Notes: generated from the letters alone by a model not told the origin. Shown: positions 1 to 6,726, counted from the first letter of the stretch. The stretch: DNA of 8,293 nt from Planctomycetota bacterium (GCA_020346805.1 CP070790.1:1987595-1995887), one strand, 5' to 3'. Numbers and translations: made by a program.

Positions 1-639
1 ATGGAGCATCTGGAAGCCAGCCTGCGAAGATTACAGACCGACCACATCGACCTTTGGCAGTTCCACGAAGTCATCTATGACCAGGATCCGGATATGATCT
101 TCGCTCCCGGCGGCGGGATAGAAGCCGCCGACCTGGCCAGGAAACAAGGCAAGGTTCGGTACATAGGATTTACCAGTCATAAACATCCTTGGATACAACT
201 CAAAATGTTGGCTTATGGGTATCCATGGGATGCGGTGCAGATACCGTTGAATGTCTTTGACGCCCATTTCGACAGCTTTCAGCGTAAAGTTCTTCCCGTT
301 CTGACCAAGCGCGGCATAGCCGTATTGGCCATGAAAACTCGCGGGGGAGGCCGAATTCTCAAAACCAAGACTTGTACGGTCGAAGAACTCTGGCGTTATG
401 TCACCGCCCTGCCGATCACAACCGTGATCAGCGGCATGAATTCAATAGATTTGTTGCGCGACAACCTCAGGATGGCCCGCGAGCTAAAACCCATGACGCC
501 GCAGGAAATGGATGAACTCCGCAAACGTACTGCAAAAGCGGCCGCCAGCGGCAAACATGAACCCTACAAAACCACCTGGGCATACGACAGTCGCCATGGC
601 AAAGAGCTCCATGGCATATCCACAAAAAAACGATCATAA
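1..639 (+). CDS. Aldo/keto reductase, C-terminal part (5' end outside the window)
   Basis: This is the C-terminal two thirds of an NAD(P)H-dependent aldo/keto reductase, a TIM-barrel enzyme that reduces aldehydes and ketones; its substrate cannot be told. The block 'SLRRLQTDHIDLWQFHE' (residues 7-23) matches the family signature around the active-site histidine, here His22. It is followed by a 'GKVRYIGFTSH' strand (50-60) and the late-barrel 'AVLAMKTRGGG' and 'VISGMNSIDLLRDNL' segments, the latter normally contacting the cofactor. The catalytic Asp, Tyr and Lys lie upstream of this block in the family and are absent, so the ATG at position 1 is most likely an internal methionine and roughly 100 or more residues are cut off by the window edge. 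The tail 'KHEPYKTTWAYDS' resembles that of bacterial AKRs related to predicted oxidoreductases. The gene ends 56 nt before the SGNH hydrolase on the same strand, so the two may be co-transcribed. Family assignment is firm; completeness is not. Confidence 0.9.
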   Translation: MEHLEASLRRLQTDHIDLWQFHEVIYDQDPDMIFAPGGGIEAADLARKQGKVRYIGFTSHKHPWIQLKMLAYGYPWDAVQIPLNVFDAHFDSFQRKVLPVLTKRGIAVLAMKTRGGGRILKTKTCTVEELWRYVTALPITTVISGMNSIDLLRDNLRMARELKPMTPQEMDELRKRTAKAAASGKHEPYKTTWAYDSRHGKELHGISTKKRS

Positions 640-695
640 CCAATACAAAAATTGGATAGTAATATTTTCCTGAAATAATAACCAAAGGGACTACC

Positions 696-2069
696 ATGAA
701 TTGTGAAGATGCAAACAAAAGCAAATCAACCAATCGCCGACATTTTCTCAAGAAGCTGGCCCATGGGGCCGCCCTTGGGGTGGCCGGCTCAATGATGGCC
801 GAGGCGACTCATGCAGAAGAAAAACCGGCAGCAACTCCGAACATCAACACCGCTCCTAAAAAGAAGATGAAAACCATCCACGACCTGATCGATAAGGTGG
901 TGCTGCAGCGAGATGATATCGACGGATTCCTTGATCCCAACGCACCTAATTGGGCGGCCTTCGATCCGGAACTGGGCTACGTACTCCACGACTCCGTGCA
1001 GAAAGACGGGCTCGACGGTTCCTGGACCATCTACCGTTACGGAAAAAAATACGGCGAGCGAAAGGTGATCAACTTTGCGGACATGTCCTGTCGGCTTAAT
1101 ACCTACGGCGACAGCTTTACCCAGTGCCATCAGGTCAGCGATGGGGAGACCTGGCAGGAATATCTGGCCGCCCATCTGGGAGAGCCGATACGAAACTTCG
1201 GTGTCGGCGGATACGGTGTTTATCAGGCTTATCGCCGATTGCTGCGAACGGAAAAGACCCAGATCGGCACACCCTACGTGATCCTCAATATATGGGGGAC
1301 CGATGATCACTACCGCAGTCTCGATTCCTGGCGTTATCCTCGCTGCTATACTTTCTTCAGCAGGCGCCGCGATGCCCACATATTCCACGCCAATCCCTGG
1401 GATCACATCGGCTTTGACCTGCAAACCGGCAAAGTGGTTGAAAAGAAAAACGTCTGCCCCACACCCGCATCGCTATATAATCTGTGCGATAAGGAATTTA
1501 TCTATGAAACCTTCAAGGACGATCCGGCAATTAACATTCATCTTGGCAGCCGGATGGATTATGAAGTCAACACCGGCCTACTCAAACAATTGGCCGAGGC
1601 CCTGGGGCTCAGCCTGGACTTCAGTACGCCGGCAAAACGTGCCGCCTCAACTCGCACCCTCTACTGGGAATGCGCCCGCCGATCGACTATGTGGATTCTC
1701 GACAAGGTGCAGGAATTTACCAATAAGCAGAATAAGAAATTTCTGCTTTTACTCAGCTACCAACAAAATCTTGTCCTTGATGCCTGTGCCGGCAAACCCC
1801 GCCAGGACCGGCAGTTTATCGATGAGCTGAACAACACCAGGATCCGGTACGTGGATATACTCCCCAAGCATGTTGAGGACTTCAAGAAATTTAATCTGAC
1901 GCCCAAACAGTACGGACGCCACTATTACATCGGCCATTACAAACCCAGCGGGAATCACTTCTTCGCTTTTGCCATTAAAAACGAAATCGTTGATTGGCTG
2001 AATCCCAAGCCGCCGGCCTATCAGAATAAGGGTCGAACCGTGCGTTTTGAGGGATACCTACCATCGTAA
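696..2069 (+). CDS. Tat-exported SGNH/GDSL-type hydrolase
   Basis: A 457-residue protein that probably acts outside the cytoplasm as an esterase or deacetylase; the substrate is unknown. The N-terminus carries a twin-arginine signal, 'NRRHFLKK' at residues 13-20, then a small-residue hydrophobic stretch (21-36) and a likely cleavage after 'ATHA' at residue 40. The SGNH blocks can be followed in order: 'YGDSF' with the candidate nucleophile Ser140, 'NFGVGGYGVYQ' with the oxyanion glycine near 171-172, 'LNIWGTDD' with candidate Asn198, and 'PSGNHF' with His421. The usual D-x-x-H of block V is not present, because the position three before His421 is Ser418, so the catalytic dyad may be arranged differently. 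About 220 residues separate the Asn and His blocks, which is long for the family. The start is supported by AAAGGGA about 7 nt upstream. The gene follows the aldo/keto reductase and converges with the nitroreductase. The fold call is good and the enzymatic activity is inferred. Confidence 0.8.
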   Translation: MNCEDANKSKSTNRRHFLKKLAHGAALGVAGSMMAEATHAEEKPAATPNINTAPKKKMKTIHDLIDKVVLQRDDIDGFLDPNAPNWAAFDPELGYVLHDSVQKDGLDGSWTIYRYGKKYGERKVINFADMSCRLNTYGDSFTQCHQVSDGETWQEYLAAHLGEPIRNFGVGGYGVYQAYRRLLRTEKTQIGTPYVILNIWGTDDHYRSLDSWRYPRCYTFFSRRRDAHIFHANPWDHIGFDLQTGKVVEKKNVCPTPASLYNLCDKEFIYETFKDDPAINIHLGSRMDYEVNTGLLKQLAEALGLSLDFSTPAKRAASTRTLYWECARRSTMWILDKVQEFTNKQNKKFLLLLSYQQNLVLDACAGKPRQDRQFIDELNNTRIRYVDILPKHVEDFKKFNLTPKQYGRHYYIGHYKPSGNHFFAFAIKNEIVDWLNPKPPAYQNKGRTVRFEGYLPS

Positions 2070-2104
2070 AAAATGATATAAAATACGATAATACGTGAAA
2101 TGCT

Positions 2105-2647
2105 CTAACTGTGTTGTGGATAATAATCTATACTGAAAATATCGGCTTCGGATTTTCGTTTGCCCTCTTCGAGCGGATGAATCAAGTTTTTCTCAGCGGG
2201 ATAGCCCAGAGGGGTCATGGCTACTATTTTGACCTGCTCGGGCACCTTGAGCAGCTTTTTGACCTGCGGTTCGGAAAAAGCGCCGATCCAGCAGGTACCC
2301 AGTCCCTCAACTACTGCCGCCAGGGTAAGATGATCCAGGGCAATGGCCGCGTCAAGGTCGGCACTGTTGCCGTAACCGCCCATATACTTGTATGCATGCT
2401 CGGGATAAGCGCAGGCGACAACGATTACCGGAGCATCGGCCATCCACATCTGATCTCTTGAAGCCTGAGCCACTTTTCGGCGAAGATCGGAATCGGTAAC
2501 CAGAATAAAATGCCAGGGTTGGATATTGCAGGCCGACGGTGCATAGCGAAGTGCCTGCCTCATCCGTTGCATAACATCGGTCGGTATGGGCTTGGAAGAA
2601 TAAGCACGAACACTGCGCCGGGTTTTGATGGCTTGCATAACATCCAT
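2105..2647 (-). CDS. Nitroreductase-family FMN flavoprotein
   Basis: A 180-residue single-domain member of the nitroreductase family, cytoplasmic enzymes that bind FMN and use NAD(P)H to reduce nitro compounds, quinones, flavins or similar acceptors. The FMN-phosphate motif 'TRRSVRAY' lies at residues 9-16. 'APSACNIQPWHF' (36-47) is the typical second FMN-contact segment, and 'EGLGTCWIGAF' (114-124) with 'PLGYPAE' (146-152) forms the characteristic C-terminal half. The length fits the short subfamily. The ATG is preceded by GAGAGGAA with good spacing, and the family motif begins about nine residues later, so the start is well placed. The gene sits 21 nt downstream of the aldehyde dehydrogenase on the same strand, so the two are very probably one transcript. 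Its physiological substrate cannot be read from the sequence. Confidence 0.92.
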   Translation of the reverse strand: MDVMQAIKTRRSVRAYSSKPIPTDVMQRMRQALRYAPSACNIQPWHFILVTDSDLRRKVAQASRDQMWMADAPVIVVACAYPEHAYKYMGGYGNSADLDAAIALDHLTLAAVVEGLGTCWIGAFSEPQVKKLLKVPEQVKIVAMTPLGYPAEKNLIHPLEEGKRKSEADIFSIDYYPQHS

Positions 2648-2668
2648 AGTTATTCCTCTCTTCTCGTT

Positions 2669-4165
2669 TTATGCCGTTGGCCTGACTATCGATTGCGGTC
2701 GCAGGTAGTCAAAGTAGGTATCCGGCCCCAGAACCCCGCCACCGAATCCGGAAAGGTTAACACCGGCATAGGGTACACCGTGGGGGAATACGTTGTGGGC
2801 GTTTATCCAACTATTACCGGCCACCATGGCCTCGGCCACTCGATTGGCCCGCTCCAGATCATCGGTCCAGACGCTGTTGGCCAGGCCGTAGTTCGATCGA
2901 TTGACCAACTCGACAACTTCATCCTCGTCCTTGAATTTTATCAGATAGGCCACCGGCCCGAAGATTTCTTCCTCGCAGCAAATATTATCCGGATCGCCGG
3001 TCAGCAAGGTTGGCTTTACATAGAAACCTTGGGGATATTCCTTGACCTCGGCCTTTCCGCCGGGAAGAATCGCGTCGGCACCCTGTGCCTGCCCTTTTTC
3101 GAGATAACCGAGGATTCGCTGCTGCTGTTTTTCGCTGACCGCCGGTCCCATTTCGGTATCCGAAGCAAAACCGTGACCGATTCTAATGGCCTGCATTTTT
3201 TCTTTGGCCGCCGGTACAAATTTATCCCAGATTTTTTCATGCAGCATCCATCTTGTGGCGGTGCAACACACCTGGCCGGTGTTGAAGGAAACGGCGGCGA
3301 CCAGTTGCTGGGCCACGTTATCGACATCGACGTCATCGAAGACAACGGCAGCACCTTTACCGCCCAATTCGAGCTTAACGGGGACGAGATTTTTCCCGCA
3401 GGCCGATGCTATCAGGCGTCCAACCTCCGGCGAGCCGGTGAATCCCATGCGATTGATCCGGGGATGTTCGGAAAGCGCTTTACCCGCCGTCTCACCATAA
3501 CCGGGCACCACATTGACCACGCCGGCCGGAATACCCGCCTCTTGGACGAGCTTGCAGAAATAAAGCGTGCTCAACGGCGTATCTTCCGCCGGTTTGATTA
3601 CCGCGGTATTGCCGGCAGCCAGGGCGGGGGAAAGATTCCAGCCCACCAGCAACATGGGGAAATTCCAGGGAAGGACCAAAGCCGCCACCCCGTAAGGGAA
3701 ACGCACCTGTCGAGCTTCATGCCCGCTGACCGGAATCGGTTCACGCAGACGGGTATGGACGGCAAAATCGGCATACCATCGAAGGGTCTGAGCGACGTTG
3801 GGTATATCAATAGTCTTGGCGCAAGCCAGCGGTTTGCCGACGTCCAAAGATTCGAGTTGGGCCAGTTCATCACAATGTTTATCCACCAGATCGGCCAAAC
3901 GGTGCAGCAAGACAGCGCGATCATTAACCGGCATACTCGCCCAACCGCTGGTTCTGAAAGCATCCCGAGCGGCGGCTACTGCCTTGTCGATATCGTCGGT
4001 TTTACCTTGGGCAACGGTAGCCAATGGCGATCCACCACCGGGATCCAGAGTCTGAAAGGTGCTCTTATCGGCAGAACCGAGCCACTGGCCGCCGATATAC
4101 ATCTTCACCGGACTTTGAGACATGAATTCCTTTACCGCAGGGTGTAAATCTTTTTGTTTAGACAT
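2669..4165 (-). CDS. NAD(P)+-dependent aldehyde dehydrogenase
   Basis: A full-length (498 residues) member of the aldehyde dehydrogenase superfamily, which oxidises an aldehyde to the carboxylate with NAD(P)+. All key elements are visible: 'PWNFP' with the oxyanion Asn168, the cofactor-binding Lys191 in 'KPAE', the Rossmann segment 'GFTGSPEVGR' (241-250), the general base Glu266 in 'LELGGKG', the catalytic cysteine in 'FNTGQVCC' (Cys300 by alignment with the ALDH2 nucleophile, Cys301 adjacent), and 'EEIFGPV' (399-405). The C-terminal 'PYAGVNLSGFGGGVLG' replaces the more common 'PFGGxKxSG' block, a modest variation. The overall pattern resembles betaine-aldehyde or broad-range ALDH2-type enzymes, but the substrate is not determined. 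An AAAGGA Shine-Dalgarno lies 7 nt before the ATG. The gene leads a probable operon with the nitroreductase and has its own upstream gap with inverted repeats. Confidence 0.96.
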   Translation of the reverse strand: MSKQKDLHPAVKEFMSQSPVKMYIGGQWLGSADKSTFQTLDPGGGSPLATVAQGKTDDIDKAVAAARDAFRTSGWASMPVNDRAVLLHRLADLVDKHCDELAQLESLDVGKPLACAKTIDIPNVAQTLRWYADFAVHTRLREPIPVSGHEARQVRFPYGVAALVLPWNFPMLLVGWNLSPALAAGNTAVIKPAEDTPLSTLYFCKLVQEAGIPAGVVNVVPGYGETAGKALSEHPRINRMGFTGSPEVGRLIASACGKNLVPVKLELGGKGAAVVFDDVDVDNVAQQLVAAVSFNTGQVCCTATRWMLHEKIWDKFVPAAKEKMQAIRIGHGFASDTEMGPAVSEKQQQRILGYLEKGQAQGADAILPGGKAEVKEYPQGFYVKPTLLTGDPDNICCEEEIFGPVAYLIKFKDEDEVVELVNRSNYGLANSVWTDDLERANRVAEAMVAGNSWINAHNVFPHGVPYAGVNLSGFGGGVLGPDTYFDYLRPQSIVRPTA

Positions 4166-4223
4166 GACATAATCCTTTCCGAATCACAAACCGTCCATTC
4201 CCTTTATCACAGCAGACATTAAA

Positions 4224-4235
4224 TACCCGGGGGTA
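4224..4235. repeat. Short perfect inverted repeat (TACCC / GGGTA)
   Basis: Two 5-bp arms, TACCC and GGGTA, flank a 2-bp GG spacer in the gap between the PIN/TRAM gene and the aldehyde dehydrogenase gene. It ends 7 bp before the larger dyad at 4243-4265 and is about 58 bp upstream of the dehydrogenase ATG. It could be part of an operator or simply a chance repeat; no function is shown. Confidence 0.45.
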
Positions 4236-4242
4236 AACCGGC

Positions 4243-4265
4243 ATATATGGGTTTAACCCATATAT
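4243..4265. promoter_or_regulatory. Perfect 23-bp inverted repeat, candidate operator for the ALDH-nitroreductase operon
   Basis: Perfect 11-bp arms, ATATATGGGTT and AACCCATATAT, surround a single central T. It lies 37 nt past the stop codon of the PIN/TRAM gene and about 77 nt before the start codon of the aldehyde dehydrogenase, both on the minus strand. The near-zero loop and the lack of a following T-run argue against an intrinsic terminator, whereas compact dyads of this size are typical of binding sites for dimeric repressors. The repeat is seen directly; the operator role and its target operon are inferred. No regulator gene is present in the window. Confidence 0.55.
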
Positions 4266-4302
4266 TTCGGCTATCCAAGTTATCCGTTTCGGATGAGGTT
4301 GT

Positions 4303-5358
4303 CTAACTCGATTTGCGTCGTGTCCGATCGGAAGCTGGAGCGTTTTCGGGCCGGCCGAAAACCATCCGACCGGCACTGGTCTGCAGCATACTGGTAACGA
4401 TCACCGGTATGGTTTGACCCATCCTTTCACGAGCGGCCTCGACGACCACCATGGTGCCGTCTTCCAGATACCCGACCCCCTGGCCCTGCTCTTCGCCGGA
4501 TTTGAGAATTTTGACGACCATGGATTCGCCGGGAAGGAATACCGGCTTTAAGGCGTTGGCCAAATCGTTGACATTAATCACTTCGACGCCTCGAATCTGG
4601 GCTAATTTGTTCAGATTGTAATCGTTGGTGATGATTCGGCCGCCGATTTTACCCGCTACTATAACCAGCCTTTGGTCGACGGGTTCCAAGCTCTCCTCGC
4701 GTGTCATGCTGACATCCTGAAACTGGATATCCAGATTTTCAATGCTCTGCAACTTGTTTACGATATCCAAACCACGTCGGCCCCGATTGCGTTTTAGCTT
4801 TTCGCTGCTGTCTGCGATGGCATGAAGCTCCTGAAGCACAAAACGCGGAACGATCAAGGGAGCATCGTTAGGCCAGGTTTGTAGCACCTCAACAATTCGA
4901 CCATCGATGATAGTCGACGTGTCCAGGATCATGGGCCGCTGGCCTTTTCGTTCCTTGGCAAATTCCACATAGGGAATTACGAAACGAATATCGTCCTTGG
5001 TTTGCAGGATAAAACTTATCGCCACATAGCAGGAAATAATCCCAATAAGCAGCTTGGTCGTACTGACTATTTTGGGATCAATGATCTTGGGACGGGAAGC
5101 TTCCACCAACAAATCGATTATCAGGCCGGCGCCGAAGGCTATTAACAGTCCGACAACCAAACCAAAAAACACGCCCGACATAGCCAATAATGATTTCTGA
5201 GGTATGAAAACGTCAAGACCCAAAATAAAAACCGCTAATCCGATTGAGATTGAAAGGATGGCTTCGGCCGGTAAAGATTCCCATAATAAGTTTGCATAGT
5301 TCATTCCAATACTGGCGACAAGCAATATAAAAACGGCACGTAGAATTGTTAACAACAT
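4303..5358 (-). CDS. Membrane-anchored PIN/TRAM-domain protein (YacL-like)
   Basis: A 351-residue protein with the architecture of the YacL family: four N-terminal hydrophobic segments (about residues 3-24, 32-52, 57-83 and 100-118), then a cytoplasmic PIN nuclease domain and a C-terminal TRAM domain. The PIN core opens with 'MILDTSTIIDGRI' (143-155, candidate metal ligands Asp146 and Asp152), continues with 'VLQELHAIAD' (Glu177) and 'RRGLDIVNKLQ' (Asp198), and closes with 'IITNDYNLNKLA' (Asp246). The acidic pattern is therefore intact. The TRAM part runs from about 270 to 330 with 'GEEQGQGVGYLEDGTMVVVE', a segment typical of RNA-binding TRAM domains. Homologues are widespread and little characterised; a membrane-linked RNase role is inferred. 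The start has AAGGAG seven nt upstream. The gene is transcribed towards the aldehyde dehydrogenase, but 137 nt and two inverted repeats separate them, so a shared transcript is uncertain. Confidence 0.92.
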   Translation of the reverse strand: MLLTILRAVFILLVASIGMNYANLLWESLPAEAILSISIGLAVFILGLDVFIPQKSLLAMSGVFFGLVVGLLIAFGAGLIIDLLVEASRPKIIDPKIVSTTKLLIGIISCYVAISFILQTKDDIRFVIPYVEFAKERKGQRPMILDTSTIIDGRIVEVLQTWPNDAPLIVPRFVLQELHAIADSSEKLKRNRGRRGLDIVNKLQSIENLDIQFQDVSMTREESLEPVDQRLVIVAGKIGGRIITNDYNLNKLAQIRGVEVINVNDLANALKPVFLPGESMVVKILKSGEEQGQGVGYLEDGTMVVVEAARERMGQTIPVIVTSMLQTSAGRMVFGRPENAPASDRTRRKSS

Positions 5359-5639
5359 AATCGGGCTCCTTATTTATGAGTTATGTATGAAAAATATGAA
5401 TCGAACATATACAGATTTTATCAAAATAATTAAACCACTTATATATTCAGCCAATAATATCAATCTTCGATATAAAACACGAAGATATGAAATCTGATTT
5501 ATAGTTCTTGTTTTAAGCCCGAGGACCAAGAACCACAGATCAGTTCTGGTTAGTATAACCTGCACGCTGATATAGGCAACCATCGGCCGAATGGACATTT
5601 CAAACCGTATATAATCCATCGAGGATCGGCCGATAAGGT
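5359..5639. other. AT-rich intergenic region without a convincing gene
   Basis: This stretch between the PIN/TRAM start codon and the insertion-sequence remnant is clearly richer in A and T than its neighbours. An 81-codon open frame on the minus strand has no recognisable motifs and no good ribosome binding site, so it is not called. Weak stem-loops can be drawn: arms ATCTTCG/CGAAGAT at 5463-5469 and 5480-5486, and GTTCTTG/CAAGAAC at 5504-5510 and 5527-5533. The palindromic octamer TCGGCCGA occurs twice, at 5583-5590 and 5626-5633. The promoter of the PIN/TRAM gene must lie here or across the element, but no clear -35/-10 pair stands out. Confidence 0.6.
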
Positions 5640-5671
5640 TGTCCCATTCTTAGTTGAAATTCGAGCGGTTC
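5640..5671 (+). repeat. Left terminal inverted repeat of the IS256-like element
   Basis: It contains TGTCC (5640-5644), TTAGTT (5650-5655) and GAGCGGTTC (5663-5671). Against the reverse complement of 6603-6633, about 23 of 32 columns match by hand count with one gap. It ends 22 bp from the transposase stop codon, the expected position for the downstream end of the element. Confidence 0.75.
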
Positions 5672-5693
5672 ATTTTTAGCATTTAACTTTACC

Positions 5694-6538
5694 TTAAGCA
5701 GCCTTGGGCTGTTTAGCAAGTAATGATTTACAATTAACCAATGCGGTCAGCAACTTAAGCATCATTCTGTAACCACGTATTCTGTGAAATTGATTTTCTG
5801 CTGCCAGCAGACCCGAGGCGGCCCAACGCATTCGCATATCACCATGTTGCCAGCGTTTGACTCGCCTGGTCGGGCTTCGCGTCACACTCAAAGTACTCTC
5901 GATCAGATTGGTGCTCTGCATACTCTTACGCAATTGCTCCGTAAGACCCGACCGATGAATGGTAAGAGTTTCTTCTAGCCCCTCTCGCAACCAGGCCGCT
6001 GCCAAGGATTGATCCGCTTCAACCAATCCACGGTCTTAAGCAGCTGGGCCTTAGCTTTACCATAGTCGGTCATGGCGTAGGCGGTTCGTATTCGCTGATC
6101 AGCTCTGGATCGATACTCCGACGGTTCCGGGCAATACTCTTCTGGCGACGGGGCGACGATTGGAAATGTTCATAGCTGGCCAAGGGTAATTCGTGATTCC
6201 CATGGTGGCGAACTCGACCGCGTTGGATCTTGACCTTCTTGCCCCGCCAGAACCACATAGTCACCCTGATGACCCTGGTGATACACCTGGCCATACAACT
6301 CGTGTTTGTCTTTGGGACCAACTATTGATTCGATTTCCGCCTCCATCATCGCCTTCATGATCGGCAAACCCGCTTGTCCGGATAATTGCTCAATCTCTTC
6401 TTTTACGCCCTCAATGATCTTAGCCAACGAAACCGGTAATTCCATTGATGCCCTGCCGGCCAAAATGTCGGCTCGATCTGCTATTTGCAGATCTGAATCC
6501 CTGGATACTTTATGTGTTTTCTTGCATCTTCCTGTCAT
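5694..6538 (-). pseudogene. IS256/Mutator-family transposase, frameshifted and internally deleted
   Basis: These are the remains of a DDE-type transposase that would normally be about 400 residues and cut and paste its element. The reading probably starts at the ATG at 6538, preceded by AGAGAG, rather than the GTG at 6583. The N-terminal part includes 'GLPIMKAMMEAEIESIVGP' and 'YVVLAG'. A frameshift near 6240 moves the frame to 'KKVKIQRGRVRHHGNHELPLASYEHFQ', a conserved family segment. Between about 6165 and 6105 the sequence jumps to 'RIRTAYAMTDYGKAKAQLL', losing the catalytic core that carries the first two acidic residues. A second frameshift near 6010 leads into the well-conserved C-terminus: 'LREGLEETLTIHRSGL', 'STNLIES', 'RRVKRWQHGDMRMRWAASGL' and 'FHRIRGYRMM'. 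By comparison with full-length relatives roughly 150 residues are missing. The stop is the TAA at 5694-5696. The protein cannot be functional. Confidence 0.9.
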
Positions 6539-6602
6539 GCGGGTCTCTCTTCGATAAAAGCTTGTTTTTCCGGAGTTTACCACGTCGATAAAGTCCGTGG
6601 GA

Positions 6603-6633
6603 GAACCGCTCTTTTTTAACTAAATTCAGGACA
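6603..6633 (-). repeat. Right terminal inverted repeat of the IS256-like element
   Basis: On the plus strand it reads GAACCGCTC (6603-6611), six T, AACTAA (6618-6623), a 5-bp unmatched stretch and GGACA (6629-6633). These are the reverse complements of the blocks in the left repeat. It lies about 65 bp upstream of the likely transposase start at 6538, as expected for the transposase-proximal end. Confidence 0.75.
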
Positions 6634-6643
6634 TGCGCCAGCC

Positions 6644-6700
6644 GATAGCGCACTATCAACATTAATAGGATAGTATATGTATAGGATGGGTCGGATAGTG
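6644..6700 (+). promoter_or_regulatory. Cluster of GATAG-type heptamers upstream of the prenyltransferase-like gene
   Basis: Four related heptamers lie in 57 bp: GATAGCG (6644-6650), CACTATC, which is GATAGTG inverted (6651-6657), GATAGTA (6669-6675) and GATAGTG (6694-6700). The first two form a hairpin-capable dyad, GATAG-cgca-CTATC. The cluster sits between the right end of the insertion element and the ribosome binding site of the next gene, the natural place for a promoter and its regulator sites. The repeats are seen; any binding function is inferred. Confidence 0.4.
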
Positions 6701-6705
6701 TAGCC

Positions 6706-6726
6706 AGAGGAGATTAATGATTAGTG
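6706..6726 (+). promoter_or_regulatory. Shine-Dalgarno with overlapping four-codon mini-ORF and GTG start
   Basis: A strong AGAGGAG (6706-6712) is followed after 4 nt by an ATG (6717-6719) that reads Met-Ile-Ser-Ala and then TGA (6729-6731). The long reading frame instead opens at the GTG at 6724, 11 nt from the Shine-Dalgarno and overlapping the mini-ORF. Either the GTG is used directly, or ribosomes end the mini-ORF and restart, or a small indel has broken a former ATG start. The GTG is taken as the start because no other in-frame start has a ribosome binding site. Confidence 0.45.

Larger units (their letters stand above)
5640..6633 (-). mobile_element. Decayed IS256/Mutator-family insertion sequence with both terminal inverted repeats
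   Basis: The element of about 994 bp contains a broken Mutator-type transposase read on the minus strand. It is bounded by imperfect inverted repeats that share TGTCC, TTAGTT and GAGCGGTTC in the same order and near-identical spacing. Intact family members are usually about 1.3-1.5 kb, so several hundred bases are missing, matching the lost middle of the transposase. The outer boundaries are set at the last shared block (TGTCC) and may be off by a few bases. Without a functional transposase the element is non-autonomous, although the ends could still be recognised by a related active copy elsewhere in the genome. The family call rests on the transposase C-terminus and is solid; the ends are a hand alignment. 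Confidence 0.8.

Noticed and set aside
789..1424. Open frame of 211 codons on the minus strand
   Set aside because: It is antisense to the Tat-SGNH hydrolase, whose catalytic blocks are clear; no motif or ribosome binding site supports the antisense frame.
1303..1830. Open frame of 175 codons on the plus strand
   Set aside because: It overlaps the SGNH hydrolase in another frame and has no coherent protein features.
2510..4147. Open frame of 545 codons on the plus strand
   Set aside because: It lies entirely antisense to the aldehyde dehydrogenase and nitroreductase start, has no recognisable domain, and is the kind of long shadow frame produced by codon bias. The minus-strand genes have complete family motifs and ribosome binding sites.
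4243..4265. Intrinsic terminator of the PIN/TRAM gene
   Set aside because: The dyad has a one-base centre and AT-rich arm ends and is not followed by a T-run on the minus strand.
5374..5619. Open frame of 81 codons on the minus strand in the AT-rich gap
   Set aside because: Its hydrophobic composition follows from AT-rich codons. There is no ribosome binding site or family resemblance.
6235..6245. Programmed ribosomal frameshift in the transposase
   Set aside because: IS256-family transposases are normally made from one frame, there is no slippery heptamer, and the gene also has a second frameshift and a large deletion, so decay is the simpler explanation.
6070..6321. Separate small gene within the insertion element
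   Set aside because: Its middle part matches the conserved transposase segment before the catalytic core, so it is a frameshifted piece of the same pseudogene.
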